Assembly (NCBI RefSeq): GCF_032714615.1
Contig: NZ_JAWDKA010000006.1
Location: 62,001 to 126,000, forward strand
Length of the DNA stretch: 64,000 bases
Direction of reading: 5' to 3'
DNA from: Methanorbis furvi
GTDB lineage: Archaea > Halobacteriota > Methanomicrobia > Methanomicrobiales > Methanocorpusculaceae
The translations under genes were made by a program, and so were the position numbers. The notes beneath the pieces were generated by a model. That model did no database searches and had not been told where the DNA came from. It worked only from the letters and a program-made list of their open reading frames with translations. Of this stretch, positions 8,095 to 17,511 are shown one piece after another; position 1 is the first letter of the stretch, and the number at the start of each line of letters is the position of its first letter.

Positions 8095-9318
8095 ATGACA
8101 GCATCCAAAATACTTCTTCTCATCATCGACGGCGTGGGTGACCGTCCATGCGAATGTCTGGATGGAAAAACACCGCTCGAGGCTGCCCGCATTCCCAACC
8201 TCGACGAACTTGCCGCAACCGGCATCTGCGGTATCATGGACCCGGTCGCCCCGGGAATCCGTGCAGGCTCAGACACCTCCCACTTAAGCATCCTCGGCTA
8301 TCCTCCCCAGCAATACTATACCGGCCGCGGACCTCTGGAGGCGGCAGGCTGCGGCATTCAGATGGAGCCGGGCATGATCGGGTTCCGTGCCAATTATGCG
8401 ACTCTTGACGATGCGGGCAATGTGATTGACCGCCGCGCCGGAAGAATTGCCGACACCACCGAGATATCTGCAGCAGTCCGCGACGGTGTTGACCTCAGCA
8501 AATACGGAGTCACCATCGAGTTCGAGCCGGGCACCGGCCACCGTGCGGCTCTTGCCCTTCGCGGCAAAGGCCTCTCGGCTGACGTCTCCAGCAACGACCC
8601 CAAAATCACCGGCATTCCGCCCAAGACCATTCATTCCGAAGGCTCTGACACTGATTCGGCATTGTTCACCGCCGAGGTCTGCAACGAGTTCTGCCGTCAG
8701 GCAGAAAACATTCTGAAGAATCATCCGGTCAACCTTGCCCGCAAAGCCGCAGGCAAAAATCCGGCGAACACCATCCTCATCCGGGGAAGCGGGGTCATGG
8801 GCGTCTACGAACCGTTCGAGGAACGTCACGGACTCTCCGGCAGTGTCGTTGCCGCAGCCGCCCTTATTGCCGGCATCGGCAGTTCGGTTGGTCTCAAACG
8901 TGTTCCGGTGAATCCTGACACTTCGCTTGATGAACAGGTCAGACTCGTTCTTAACGAGTTTGCAACGCAGGACTTTGTTCTCTTCAATATCAAAAACGCA
9001 GACGAGTACGGTCATGACGGCAAGGCTGCCGAAAAGAAGGACTTCCTTGAAAAGATCGACAAGGAACTTCGGCCGTTCATGGAGATGCCGGGGCTGATGA
9101 TCGCCGTCTGCGGTGACCACTCAACACCGTGCACCATTAAAGAGCACAGCGCCGACCCTGTCCCGCTGATCATCCGCGGCGACGGCACGAGAGTCGACCG
9201 CGTCACCGCGTACGATGAAATTTCCTGCGCGGCCGGCGCTCTGTGCCGGATTTCGGGCGGTGATCTCATGCCGATCCTTCTTGATCTCATTGACAAAACC
9301 CATAAGTACGGCGCATAA
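8095..9318 (+). CDS. apgM: 2,3-bisphosphoglycerate-independent phosphoglycerate mutase
   Basis: A 407-residue archaeal-type iPGM of the alkaline phosphatase superfamily. It interconverts 3- and 2-phosphoglycerate in glycolysis and gluconeogenesis. Visible signatures are the metal-binding LLLIIDGVGDRP at the N-terminus, SDTSHLSILGY (about 60-70) with the catalytic serine region, NIKNADEYGHDGKAAEK, and CGDHSTPC with C-terminal metal ligands. The start at 8095 gives the family N-terminus; a longer in-frame reading would run back into the tRNA gene. It is followed after 29 bases by a bactofilin-like gene. Confidence 0.93.
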   Translation: MTASKILLLIIDGVGDRPCECLDGKTPLEAARIPNLDELAATGICGIMDPVAPGIRAGSDTSHLSILGYPPQQYYTGRGPLEAAGCGIQMEPGMIGFRANYATLDDAGNVIDRRAGRIADTTEISAAVRDGVDLSKYGVTIEFEPGTGHRAALALRGKGLSADVSSNDPKITGIPPKTIHSEGSDTDSALFTAEVCNEFCRQAENILKNHPVNLARKAAGKNPANTILIRGSGVMGVYEPFEERHGLSGSVVAAAALIAGIGSSVGLKRVPVNPDTSLDEQVRLVLNEFATQDFVLFNIKNADEYGHDGKAAEKKDFLEKIDKELRPFMEMPGLMIAVCGDHSTPCTIKEHSADPVPLIIRGDGTRVDRVTAYDEISCAAGALCRISGGDLMPILLDLIDKTHKYGA

Positions 9319-9347
9319 CGATATTACTTATAAGACAGGGTGAAGCA

Positions 9348-10346
9348 ATGGCAGAAGGAAAAAAACGAATCATCGTCGCAGAACCCATTCCCGAAGCGGA
9401 GCTTTCCCAGGATGATGCAATACCTGCGGTAGAAATTGAGGAACAACCTGAGTGCGTCCCTGAAACGGAGACCGGATCAGCGTACCGCGAGGAGTCTGCG
9501 GTTGCGGCGATTGCGACCGCCGAGCTGTTTAAGAAGTGTATTCTGCCGGATAAAACCGAGCTGCAGGAGCGCATCCTCAAAACGAAGAACGATATTCTCG
9601 TGGGCGATCACTGCGACATTGACTACGGTCTTTACGGCAACGACATCGTCATCTGCGAGTTCTGTAAGCTGACCGGTGATGTTGTTGCCGAAGGGGATCT
9701 TCGAATTGATAACTTCTGCGAGATCAGCGGAACGGTCATCTGCAACGGCGATGCGTATCTCGGAGAGGGGGTAAAGGTTCACGGCAAGCTGACGGTCGGC
9801 GGGAATCTTGATATCGGCGATAATGTTTTCATCGAAAAGGAGTTCAAGGCGTTCGGCGACATCAGCATCAGAAATCCGATGCCGGTGATTCTTTATCTTC
9901 TGCTGTATGTGATGACGATGCTGCATCTTGACAACGAGGCCGAGGTGGAGAAGACGGTGAATGCGATGATCTCGGAAGCGAACAGTGAGCCGCTTGTGCT
10001 TCCGCCGCGGACGACGATGGATCTCCGTTACTTCTCGGTCTCAACCCCGATGGAGGTTGGTTCAAGCTCCCGTCTGCATGGAAACATTAAGGCGAAGTCT
10101 CTTGTTCTGCACAATGATGTGACGCTGTTCGGCGGTGTTCATGCGGTCCGCCGCGTGAAGGTCGGCGAGCGGACTGCGGTTCACGGTGATGTGATCGGCC
10201 ATTCGGTTCGGATTGAGCGGGGTGCTGATATTCTTGGCGATGTTTCAGGCGAGAAGGTCTGGCTGCATGAGGATGCTCTGGTGAGCGGGATTATTCGTTC
10301 GCCCGGGGGTCTGACGATCGGACGGTTTGAGGAGAAGAAGGGATGA
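9348..10346 (+). CDS. Bactofilin-like polymer-forming beta-helix protein
   Basis: A 332-residue protein. After an acidic, low-complexity N-terminus (1-75) come short repeats of about 17-20 residues with the rhythm of a right-handed beta-helix (VICEFCKLTGDVVAEGDLRI, TVICNGDAYLGEGVKVHG), a break around residues 175-225 with a hydrophobic helix, and a second set (SLVLHNDVTLFGGVHAVRR onward). This is typical of proteins annotated as polymer-forming cytoskeletal. The role, perhaps a scaffold for cell shape, is inferred. Its stop overlaps the ATG of the next gene, so the two are coupled. Confidence 0.75.
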   Translation: MAEGKKRIIVAEPIPEAELSQDDAIPAVEIEEQPECVPETETGSAYREESAVAAIATAELFKKCILPDKTELQERILKTKNDILVGDHCDIDYGLYGNDIVICEFCKLTGDVVAEGDLRIDNFCEISGTVICNGDAYLGEGVKVHGKLTVGGNLDIGDNVFIEKEFKAFGDISIRNPMPVILYLLLYVMTMLHLDNEAEVEKTVNAMISEANSEPLVLPPRTTMDLRYFSVSTPMEVGSSSRLHGNIKAKSLVLHNDVTLFGGVHAVRRVKVGERTAVHGDVIGHSVRIERGADILGDVSGEKVWLHEDALVSGIIRSPGGLTIGRFEEKKG

Positions 10347-11182
10347 GTGCCATTTCTGCAATGCTGGAGCTGGATTCTCTCCGGTTTTTAGAGCCTGATT
10401 ATGCGTCGCTGGTGAATAATGGTGAGCCGGGCGTTCTGATCTGTGAGGCGGAGCTGGAGTCTGGCGGCGCACGGATGCTGATTGATGATCTGGAGAATCC
10501 GGTGCTGTTTGCTGTTTGTGCTGAGGATGAGTGGGTTGGGACGAGCTGGTGTTTCCGGAGTCCTACCGAGCAGGAGTTTGCGCTGTTTTCTGCGGCTGAT
10601 GGTGATATTTATCAGGAGCCGCGATCTGCGATTGATGATGCGCTGCGTGCACATTTTTCCGAGATTCTTCTTGCGGAGGTTGCTCCTGCCCGTGAGGATC
10701 TGCCGGGTGACCGGATTGAGAAGGTTCGCGATCTGCTGCATGAGGTCTGGGGGAATTCTGCTCCGGGGCTTTGTCTTGATGCGTGCGCGGGTTCGGGTAT
10801 TGGTTCGATGATTGTTCGTGAGATGGGCGGTGTTCCGCTTGCGTATGATAATGATCCTGCACTGCTTGCGCTGGGTCTTTCGTCCGGCCGCCTGACGCCG
10901 GAAGGGACGGTCTGTATTGACGGGACGGTTGCGTCGGCATATCTGCCGGACGCGGACCGGGGTCTTGGAATTATGTTCGGCCAGATGTATGTGTATACGC
11001 AGGATCTGTGGCGGCCGATTGTTGAGGAGCTTGCAGGGATTACTGCGGAGACGCTTATCACGGTTGCAACTGAGGAGGAGGCGCAGTGGGTGAAGGGTTG
11101 GGCGCATGAGGTTGATCACGATCTTGAGATATGGGAGAATGAGCGCGATCCGATTTATGATCGCTGGGTCTGCTTCGGGTGA
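10343..11182 (+). CDS. Methyltransferase-like protein of unknown substrate
   Basis: A 279-residue protein with a Rossmann SAM-binding motif in its middle, LCLDACAGSGIGSMI (about 145-159), followed by an acidic loop, LAYDNDPALL, as expected for a class I methyltransferase. No catalytic motif such as NPPY is evident: the equivalent place reads IMFGQMYVY. The first 140 residues are acidic and unrecognised. It is coupled to the bactofilin-like gene by ATGA. It could be a methyltransferase or a degenerate SAM-binding protein; the substrate is unknown. Confidence 0.65.
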   Translation: MSAISAMLELDSLRFLEPDYASLVNNGEPGVLICEAELESGGARMLIDDLENPVLFAVCAEDEWVGTSWCFRSPTEQEFALFSAADGDIYQEPRSAIDDALRAHFSEILLAEVAPAREDLPGDRIEKVRDLLHEVWGNSAPGLCLDACAGSGIGSMIVREMGGVPLAYDNDPALLALGLSSGRLTPEGTVCIDGTVASAYLPDADRGLGIMFGQMYVYTQDLWRPIVEELAGITAETLITVATEEEAQWVKGWAHEVDHDLEIWENERDPIYDRWVCFG

Positions 11183-11254
11183 ACTGGTTTATTTTCCAAT
11201 AATTTTTTCTTCCCCGCTTCACCCAACAGCAAACTAATAACTCCTCTCTCTTCC

Positions 11255-11266
11255 TATAATATATAC
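11255..11266 (+). promoter_or_regulatory. TATA box of purL
   Basis: The AT-rich block TATAATATATAC lies about 35 bases before the purL ATG. Transcription would begin near 11286-11290, leaving a short leader with AAAAGGA close to the start codon. Confidence 0.55.
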
Positions 11267-11296
11267 CATATCGGAGACGAACAAAAGGAATTAACC

Positions 11297-14200
11297 ATGG
11301 TTTTCAGAGTATTCGTTGAGAAAAAACCGGCTCTTGCCAATGAAGCAAACGCAGTTCTTGGCGAGCTGCGCACACTGCTCGGCATGCAAAACATCACAAC
11401 GCTTCGGATCATCAACCGTTACGACGCCGACAACATCGACCGCGACCTCTTCGAATACGCCAAACACACCGTCTTCTCCGAACCCCAGCTTGACATCGTC
11501 TCTGACGCCGTCCCCCTCCGGAACAGTGAACGAATCTTCGCCGTCGAGTTCCTCCCCGGTCAGTTCGACCAGCGTGCCGACAGCGCAGCCCAGTGTATCC
11601 AGCTGATATCCCAAAAAGAACGCGCAATCATCAAAACCGCACGCATCTATGTCATCGGCGGAAACATCAGCGACGACGACCTCGCCGCCATCAAAAAATA
11701 CGTCATCAACCCGATCGAAAGCCGTGAAGCATCCCTCGAACTCCCTGCAACCCTTGGACTTGTTTGCGCAGCCCCGGAGAAAGTCTCCGTCATGACCGGT
11801 TTCTGCAGTCTCGACGCCGCAGGCCTTGCTGACTTCGTCAAATCATTCGGCCTTGCCATGGACGCAGGCGACATCGCCTTTTGCCAGCAGTACTTCAGAA
11901 CCGCAGGCCGCGACCCGACCATCACCGAAATTAAGATGATCGACACCTACTGGTCAGACCACTGCCGCCACACCACCTTCCTGACAACCCTCGACTCCGT
12001 AACAACAGAAAGCCCGCTCCTCCAAAAAGCCTTCGACGACTACCTTTCCGTGCGCAAAAAAATCAACCGCACCAAACCGGTCAACCTCATGGACATCGGC
12101 ACCATCGCCGTAAAATATCTGCGTTCCGAAGGTAAGCTCGAAAAGCTTGACGAGTCCGAAGAGGTCAACGCCTGCACCGTCAAAATAACCGTCACCGTTG
12201 ACGGCAAAGACGAAGACTGGCTGCTCTTATTCAAAAACGAAACCCACAACCACCCGACCGAGATCGAACCGTTCGGTGGTGCCGCAACCTGCATCGGCGG
12301 CGCAATCCGCGATCCGCTCTCCGGCAGAGCATACGTATACGCGGCCATGCGTCTGACCGGTGCTGGAAACCCGCTTGCGCCGGTTGACCAGACCCTCCCA
12401 GGCAAACTCCCCCAGAGAAAAATCGTCACCACCGCGGCAGCCGGCTACAGCTCCTACGGCAACCAGATTGGTCTGGCAACCGGCATGGTGGACGAACTCT
12501 ACCACCCCGGCTACGTCGCAAAACGCATGGAGGTCGGAGCCGTCATCGGTGCAGCGCCGGCCGCAAACGTCCGCCGCGAGTCCCCTGTTCCGGGCGACAA
12601 AATAATTCTCCTCGGCGGCCGGACCGGCAGGGACGGCTGCGGCGGTGCGACCGGCTCCTCCAAATCCCACACAGCCGAGTCCCTCGAATCCTGCGGTGCC
12701 GAGGTGCAGAAAGGAAACGCTCCTGAGGAACGAAAAATCCAGCGTCTGTTCAGAAACCCTGCCGCATCCACACTCATCAAACGCTGCAATGACTTTGGTG
12801 CAGGCGGCGTCTCGGTTGCGATCGGCGAACTCGCTGACGGCGTCTCGATCAATCTCAACGCGGTTCCGAAAAAGTACGACGGCCTTGACGGCACCGAGCT
12901 TGCCATCAGCGAGTCGCAGGAACGAATGGCTGTCGTCGTCGCAGCAGCTGATGCTGAAAAGTTCATCGCGCTTTCCCATGCGGAAAATCTTGAGGCAACA
13001 GTCGTTGCCGAGGTGACTGCTGAGCCGCGTGTCGTAATGACATGGAACGATGACGTGATCGTTGATATCTCCCGCGAGTTCCTGAACTCAAACGGCGTGG
13101 AAAAACACATCTCTGCTGATCTCGCCGTGCCGGAACCATTCACAAAGCCGTTTTCAGGAACATTCACCGAAAACTACTCCACACTTGTGGGGGACTTAAA
13201 CATCTGTTCCAAACGCGGACTCTCCGAGCGGTTCGACTCAACCATTGGTGCCGGTGCTGTTCTGATGCCGTTCGGTGGAAAGTATCAGCAGACGCCGGTG
13301 CAGGCAATGGTCACAAAGATTTCCGTTGAACGCGGCGACACCGATGACTGTTCCTTAATGGCATGGGGTTACAACCCTGCAATTGCAGAGAAGAGTCCGT
13401 ATCACAGCGCGTACCTCGCGGTCGTCGAGAGCGTTGCAAAGCTTGTTGCAACCGGCGCTGAGTTCTCTGATGTCTACCTGTCGTTTCAGGAGTATTTTGA
13501 ACGACTGGGTCTCGATTCGAAACGCTGGGGCAAACCGGCCTCTGCCCTGCTCGGCGCACTCTCGGCTCAGATGGGTCTTGGCATCGGGGCTATCGGCGGC
13601 AAGGACTCGATGAGCGGCTCGTTTGAGCAGCTCAATGTCCCGCCGACCCTGATATCGTTCGCGGTGACAACAGAAAAAATCCAAAACATCATCTCAAACG
13701 AGTTCAAAGGTCCCGGCCACCGCGTGGTCCTTCTCTCTCCTGCATACGATGCAGAGAGTTTGCCAACAACAGACTCGCTTCTGGAAATATTCTCTCGTGC
13801 AACTGAGCTGATGCGAAATGGTTCGGTCCTCTCCTGCTGGACACCGGTTACCGGCGGCATTGCCGAAGGAGTTTTCAAGATGGCTCTTGGCAACAACATC
13901 GGCTTTTCGTACGCTGACAGTGTGCCCCTCGCCGACCTCTTCTCCTACCGCTACGGCTCGTTCATTCTCGAGCTTGACGAAGGCACGGACGCGGTTGGCA
14001 CGCTTCTCGGCATGACAACTGACGTGCCGGAACTCCGGCTCGGCAGCGAAACTATTTCGCTCACAAACCTCCGGCAGGTGTATGAGGCAAAGCTTGAGTC
14101 GGTGTTCCCCTGCAACATCTCTCAAGAGTCTGCAGCGATTCCAAAGATCACCTTCCGCGACCGAAACACCGCAAAGCCGCGTGTCCGTGTTGCAAATCCC

Positions 14201-14992
14201 CGCGTTCTCATTCCGGTGTTTCCGGGAACGAACTGTGAGTATGACAGCGCAAAGGCTGTCGCACGTGCCGGTGCTGTTCCTGAGGTCATCGTCATCAACA
14301 ACATGACCGCAGAAGACACCGCAAACTCTGTCGACGCTGTGGCAGAAGCCATCCGCAGATCGCATGCGATCTTTATTCCGGGCGGCTTTTCCGGCGGCGA
14401 CGAGCCGGACGGCTCGGGCAAGTTCATCACCGCATTTTTCCGCAACGAAAAAATCAAGGATGCGGTGCATGATCTGCTGAAGAACCGCGATGGTCTGATC
14501 TGCGGTATCTGCAACGGGTTCCAGGCACTGATCAAGCTGGGTCTTGTTCCGTACGGCGAGATCGTTGACGTGGATGAAAACTCACCGACGCTCACCTTCA
14601 ACACCATCGGCCGCCACCAGTCAAGGATTGTGCGCACACGTGTCGCCTCGGTGAAGTCACCGTGGCTGTCGCACGTGAACGTGGACGACGTGTTCGCGGT
14701 CCCGATCTCACACGGCGAGGGACGTTTCCTCGCAGGCGCAGACGTCGTCGAAGCACTCATCGCAAACGGTCAGGTGGCAACGCAGTATGTCGACCTCGAT
14801 AACCAGTCGACATCTGACATCCACTTCAACCCGAACAACTCCTTCATGGCAATTGAAGCAATCACCTCACCGGATGGCCGCGTGCTCGGTAAAATGGGGC
14901 ACTCGGAACGTGTGGGCGAGGGACTGTACCGCAATGTCCCTGATAAGTTCATGATGCAGCTGTTTGAGTCGCTGGTTGCCTACTATCGGTGA
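11297..14992 (+). CDS. purL: Phosphoribosylformylglycinamidine synthase, long single-chain form
   Basis: A 1231-residue enzyme that converts FGAR, ATP and glutamine to FGAM in purine synthesis. The N-terminal PurS-like part (1-150), the two AIRS-related halves (signatures KNETHNHPTEIEPFGG near 315 and GAIGGKDSMSGSFEQ near 765) and a C-terminal class I glutaminase (VLIPVFPGTNCEYDSAKAV onward, nucleophile in GICNGFQALIKLG) lie on one chain. Most archaea encode PurS, PurL and PurQ separately. The length and the N-terminal phrase VFVEKKPALANEANAVLGEL match the fused type of Clostridia and Bacteroides, suggesting acquisition from bacteria. It is monocistronic, with a TATA box upstream and a hairpin terminator downstream. 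Confidence 0.93.
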   Translation: MVFRVFVEKKPALANEANAVLGELRTLLGMQNITTLRIINRYDADNIDRDLFEYAKHTVFSEPQLDIVSDAVPLRNSERIFAVEFLPGQFDQRADSAAQCIQLISQKERAIIKTARIYVIGGNISDDDLAAIKKYVINPIESREASLELPATLGLVCAAPEKVSVMTGFCSLDAAGLADFVKSFGLAMDAGDIAFCQQYFRTAGRDPTITEIKMIDTYWSDHCRHTTFLTTLDSVTTESPLLQKAFDDYLSVRKKINRTKPVNLMDIGTIAVKYLRSEGKLEKLDESEEVNACTVKITVTVDGKDEDWLLLFKNETHNHPTEIEPFGGAATCIGGAIRDPLSGRAYVYAAMRLTGAGNPLAPVDQTLPGKLPQRKIVTTAAAGYSSYGNQIGLATGMVDELYHPGYVAKRMEVGAVIGAAPAANVRRESPVPGDKIILLGGRTGRDGCGGATGSSKSHTAESLESCGAEVQKGNAPEERKIQRLFRNPAASTLIKRCNDFGAGGVSVAIGELADGVSINLNAVPKKYDGLDGTELAISESQERMAVVVAAADAEKFIALSHAENLEATVVAEVTAEPRVVMTWNDDVIVDISREFLNSNGVEKHISADLAVPEPFTKPFSGTFTENYSTLVGDLNICSKRGLSERFDSTIGAGAVLMPFGGKYQQTPVQAMVTKISVERGDTDDCSLMAWGYNPAIAEKSPYHSAYLAVVESVAKLVATGAEFSDVYLSFQEYFERLGLDSKRWGKPASALLGALSAQMGLGIGAIGGKDSMSGSFEQLNVPPTLISFAVTTEKIQNIISNEFKGPGHRVVLLSPAYDAESLPTTDSLLEIFSRATELMRNGSVLSCWTPVTGGIAEGVFKMALGNNIGFSYADSVPLADLFSYRYGSFILELDEGTDAVGTLLGMTTDVPELRLGSETISLTNLRQVYEAKLESVFPCNISQESAAIPKITFRDRNTAKPRVRVANPRVLIPVFPGTNCEYDSAKAVARAGAVPEVIVINNMTAEDTANSVDAVAEAIRRSHAIFIPGGFSGGDEPDGSGKFITAFFRNEKIKDAVHDLLKNRDGLICGICNGFQALIKLGLVPYGEIVDVDENSPTLTFNTIGRHQSRIVRTRVASVKSPWLSHVNVDDVFAVPISHGEGRFLAGADVVEALIANGQVATQYVDLDNQSTSDIHFNPNNSFMAIEAITSPDGRVLGKMGHSERVGEGLYRNVPDKFMMQLFESLVAYYR

Positions 14993-15000
14993 TATTTTTT

Positions 15001-15027
15001 GGTGTGATACACACCAGTATTTTTTTC
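15001..15027 (+). terminator. Hairpin plus T-run after purL
   Basis: GGTGTG-ATA-CACACC forms a 6-base-pair stem 9 bases after the purL stop, followed by AGTATTTTTTT. It resembles an intrinsic terminator; U-runs are the main element for archaeal termination. Confidence 0.5.
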
Positions 15028-15099
15028 CTTAAGTTTCATCCAACAGACAATTCAGAAAAATAATGTGAAGATATTTTTTTGAAGATTTTGAAAAACGAA

Positions 15100-15171
15100 T
15101 GGACCCGAGGAGATTCGAACTCCTGACCTTCTCCGTGTGAAGGAGACGTCATACCACTAGACCACGAGTCC
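15100..15171 (-). tRNA. tRNA-Val (CAC)
   Basis: The cloverleaf has acceptor GGACTCG with CGGGTCC (one G-U pair), anticodon stem TCTCC/GGAGA around TTCACAC, T-arm AGGAG-TTCGAAT-CTCCT and discriminator A. The anticodon CAC reads GUG. There is no intron and no encoded CCA. It lies 24 bases downstream of the tRNA-Gly gene on the same strand, so the pair is probably co-transcribed. Confidence 0.95.
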
Positions 15172-15195
15172 AAAGAAAAACCCACAAAAAGGGAG

Positions 15196-15266
15196 TGCAC
15201 CGACCGGGATTCGAACCCGGGCTATTGGCTTGGAAGGCCAAAGTCATGCCTCTAGACCATCAGTGC
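15196..15266 (-). tRNA. tRNA-Gly (TCC)
   Basis: The cloverleaf has acceptor GCACTGA with TCGGTGC (one U-G pair), anticodon stem TTGGC/GCCAA around CTTCCAA, T-arm CCGGG-TTCGAAT-CCCGG and discriminator A. The anticodon TCC reads GGA and GGG. It precedes tRNA-Val in the direction of transcription. Confidence 0.95.
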
Positions 15267-15594
15267 CTTGCGTTATATAGGTGTATATTTGAAGTAATTA
15301 AATCTGCCGGATTTTTCTCTCAAAGGAAAAATCGGTGTTGCCTATTAGTTCTTGACCTCCCACGAAAAAATGGAACACGCAGAAAATTTCACGGAAAAAA
15401 AAACATCACGGAGCAGACGTGGACATCACAGAAATATCGTTTCAAATCTGAGTTCCGTGATGTTCACGTCTACTCCGTGATATTTTTTCGGTGAAACTCC
15501 GTGTGTTCCGTTTTTCCGTGGGCTGAAATGCGATCAGCGTCGAACAGTGTTTATCGATAAACCCATTTATGGGCAAAACCGGAAAAATCAGGGA
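15267..15594. repeat. Intergenic gap with family A inverted repeat (15357-15524)
   Basis: No gene is seen. A compact family A copy has arms of about 75 bases: the left contains ATCACGGAGCAGACGTGGAC and the right its near reverse complement GTTCACGTCTACTCCGTGAT. The outer ends are CCTCCCACG and CGTGGG. It lies between two genes on the same strand (htpX and the tRNA pair). Confidence 0.78.
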
Positions 15595-16515
15595 TTAGTA
15601 TCCCTGCATCTCCATCTTAACCTTCTCAAGATTTGCAATACGCTTCTCAAGAGGCGGGTGCGTAGAGAACAGCTCCATCACCGACTCGCCGGAGATTGCC
15701 GGAATAATATAGAATGAATTCTCTGCAGAAATCTCGCGCTTCTTGTCCGGCGGGATCGTCTCCATCTTACCGGAGATCTTTTTCAGCGCACGAATCAGTG
15801 CATCCGGATCGCGGGTGATATAGGCACTGCCGCGGTCTGCGGAGAACTCACGGTACCGGGAAATTGCCATCGTAACCATTGTTCCAACAATATACACGAT
15901 AACAATCACTACCATTGCAACAATGAAGACAATAATGCCGCCGCCGTTCTCGCTGTCGCGGTTGCTGCTCAGAAGTGCCATGATAAAGGCATTGTTGATG
16001 ATCATCGCTGCGATTGAAACCAGGAAACTTCCAATCGTCATCGTCAGCATGTCGCGGTTTTTCACGTGCGCCAGTTCATGGGCAAGCACAGCCTCCAGTT
16101 CCTCATCGGTCAGAATGCCTCTGATCGCCTGGGTCACGGCAACAACCGCATGCTTCGGGCTTCTGCCGGTTGCAAATGCGTTCGGCACCGGCGAGGGCAT
16201 AATTGCCACGCGCGGCATCGGAAGGTCCGCCTCATCAGCGAGTTTTTTTACCATCGCATACAGCTTCGGCTCCTCATCCTCGGTGACAACCTTGGCCTTC
16301 GTTGACATCAGCACCAGCTTGTCGGAAAGGAAGTACTGGACGAGCGCCATAACTCCTGCCATTCCGATGATCATATACAGGTAGTACGAGCCGAACATGC
16401 CGGTTCCGGCAAGCCACCAGCCGATCACGGAGAACAGTACCACGTAGATAAGGCCTATAACAGCCCATGCCAGAATCTGACGGGCAATGAGACCATAGTC
16501 ACGCTTCCATATCAT
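15595..16515 (-). CDS. htpX: HtpX-family membrane zinc metalloprotease
   Basis: A 306-residue M48 peptidase. It has two N-terminal membrane segments (about 17-36 and 40-64), the zinc motif HELAH (about 145-149) with the third ligand in the FSADRGSAY region (about 220), and two further hydrophobic segments between them. HtpX proteins degrade damaged membrane proteins from the cytosolic side. The length fits the family. It is divergent from the DUF1917 gene, sharing a 133-base promoter region. Confidence 0.92.
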   Translation of the reverse strand: MIWKRDYGLIARQILAWAVIGLIYVVLFSVIGWWLAGTGMFGSYYLYMIIGMAGVMALVQYFLSDKLVLMSTKAKVVTEDEEPKLYAMVKKLADEADLPMPRVAIMPSPVPNAFATGRSPKHAVVAVTQAIRGILTDEELEAVLAHELAHVKNRDMLTMTIGSFLVSIAAMIINNAFIMALLSSNRDSENGGGIIVFIVAMVVIVIVYIVGTMVTMAISRYREFSADRGSAYITRDPDALIRALKKISGKMETIPPDKKREISAENSFYIIPAISGESVMELFSTHPPLEKRIANLEKVKMEMQGY

Positions 16516-16563
16516 TGTATCTAAGTAATAGAACGCTCGGGATAATATGTTTCGTGTCTTCGC

Positions 16564-16634
16564 AATACGAAAGGCTTTTCATTTTTGTTCATGACGCGCC
16601 AATACGAAATCTAAAGATGTATCGAAATGATACA
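16564..16634. promoter_or_regulatory. Candidate regulatory sites in the htpX/DUF1917 divergent promoter
   Basis: The region contains two direct AATACGAAA sites (16564-16572 and 16601-16609) and an inverted repeat TGTATC-GAAAT-GATACA (16618-16634) placed 15 bases before the DUF1917 ATG. These could be operator sites; no regulator is identified. Confidence 0.35.
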
Positions 16635-16648
16635 ATAGTTCACCAATC

Positions 16649-17323
16649 ATGTTCGAAGACGAAGTCACAGAGACCGAAGAAGAGATCATGACAGAGGAAC
16701 TGACTGATCTGGCGTTCGGAATGTTTACCATCTTCATGGAGCGGCAACTGGAAAAGGAGGATACCTGTCTCTACCGTGAGGTGGAGGCAGGTGCGGATCT
16801 GATCGACCGCTGTGCATCCTGTCTAACTATCTTTGAAGACACTTATCCCCCGCTGGTTTCTGCACTGTCTGCTCTTGGAACAGCCGCAGACATTGCCGCA
16901 CTCTATATCGCAGGCGAAGGCATCGTTCCAACCAGAACCACCCGGTCCTACTGGATACAACAGGACCGCCCCGGTGTTGCTACCGGCGTTTCGGGTGCGG
17001 AGGAAGCAGGTAAGTGGCTGATATTTTTACCGCCCGAAGAAATTGATGCCGCATGGCAGAAGGTTCGCAACGCAACCGTTCTTGGAACTCTTGGCATTGG
17101 TGCAAAGGTCAGCACCGCAAAGGAGAATGATGACTCGTACGACGAACGCAAAGTCATCTATGTGTTCACCGCAGACTGGTCTGACGAAGCGGATGTGATG
17201 CGGGTGCGCGAAGAGCTTAAGCAGCTCGGCTTTGTTGACCGAATCGGCTACAAGCGCAATCTTGACACCTATGCGGGCGAGTATCGGGAGAAGGGAAAGC
17301 GCGTGGCCTACTACTCGGTCTAA
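16649..17323 (+). CDS. DUF1917-family protein
   Basis: A 224-residue protein. After an acidic N-terminal helical part (1-85), residues 95-224 match the DUF1917 family related to eukaryotic BLES03/C11orf68: YWIQQDRP, KWLIFLPPEEIDAAWQKV, LGIGAKVSTAKEN, VIYVFTADWSDEADVMRVRE and a C-terminal LDTYAGEYREKGK. The fold has been linked by name to phosphothreonine lyases; no activity is established for archaeal members as far as I know. No partner gene is adjacent on the same strand. Confidence 0.7.
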   Translation: MFEDEVTETEEEIMTEELTDLAFGMFTIFMERQLEKEDTCLYREVEAGADLIDRCASCLTIFEDTYPPLVSALSALGTAADIAALYIAGEGIVPTRTTRSYWIQQDRPGVATGVSGAEEAGKWLIFLPPEEIDAAWQKVRNATVLGTLGIGAKVSTAKENDDSYDERKVIYVFTADWSDEADVMRVREELKQLGFVDRIGYKRNLDTYAGEYREKGKRVAYYSV

Positions 17324-17350
17324 ACTTTTTTTTGTATAGAACTCACTTGA

Positions 17351-17388
17351 AGTAACCACGATTCACAGGCATGCGAATCGTGGTTACT
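17351..17388. repeat. Perfect 14-base inverted repeat between convergent genes
   Basis: AGTAACCACGATTC and its exact reverse complement are separated by 10 bases. It could form a strong hairpin in either transcript and serve as a bidirectional terminator. The outer phrase GTAACCACG also occurs at the ends of family A relatives, so it may be a reduced copy. Confidence 0.6.
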
Positions 17389-17511
17389 CCAAGCAAAGCC
17401 ACATGCATCAGAATCACATCACGTAACTCTTCTTTACAAAAAAACATTTTCAAAACAGACTGAAGGAAAAATTGAACGGTGACGGAAAAACCGCACCGAA
17501 AATATTGAAGA

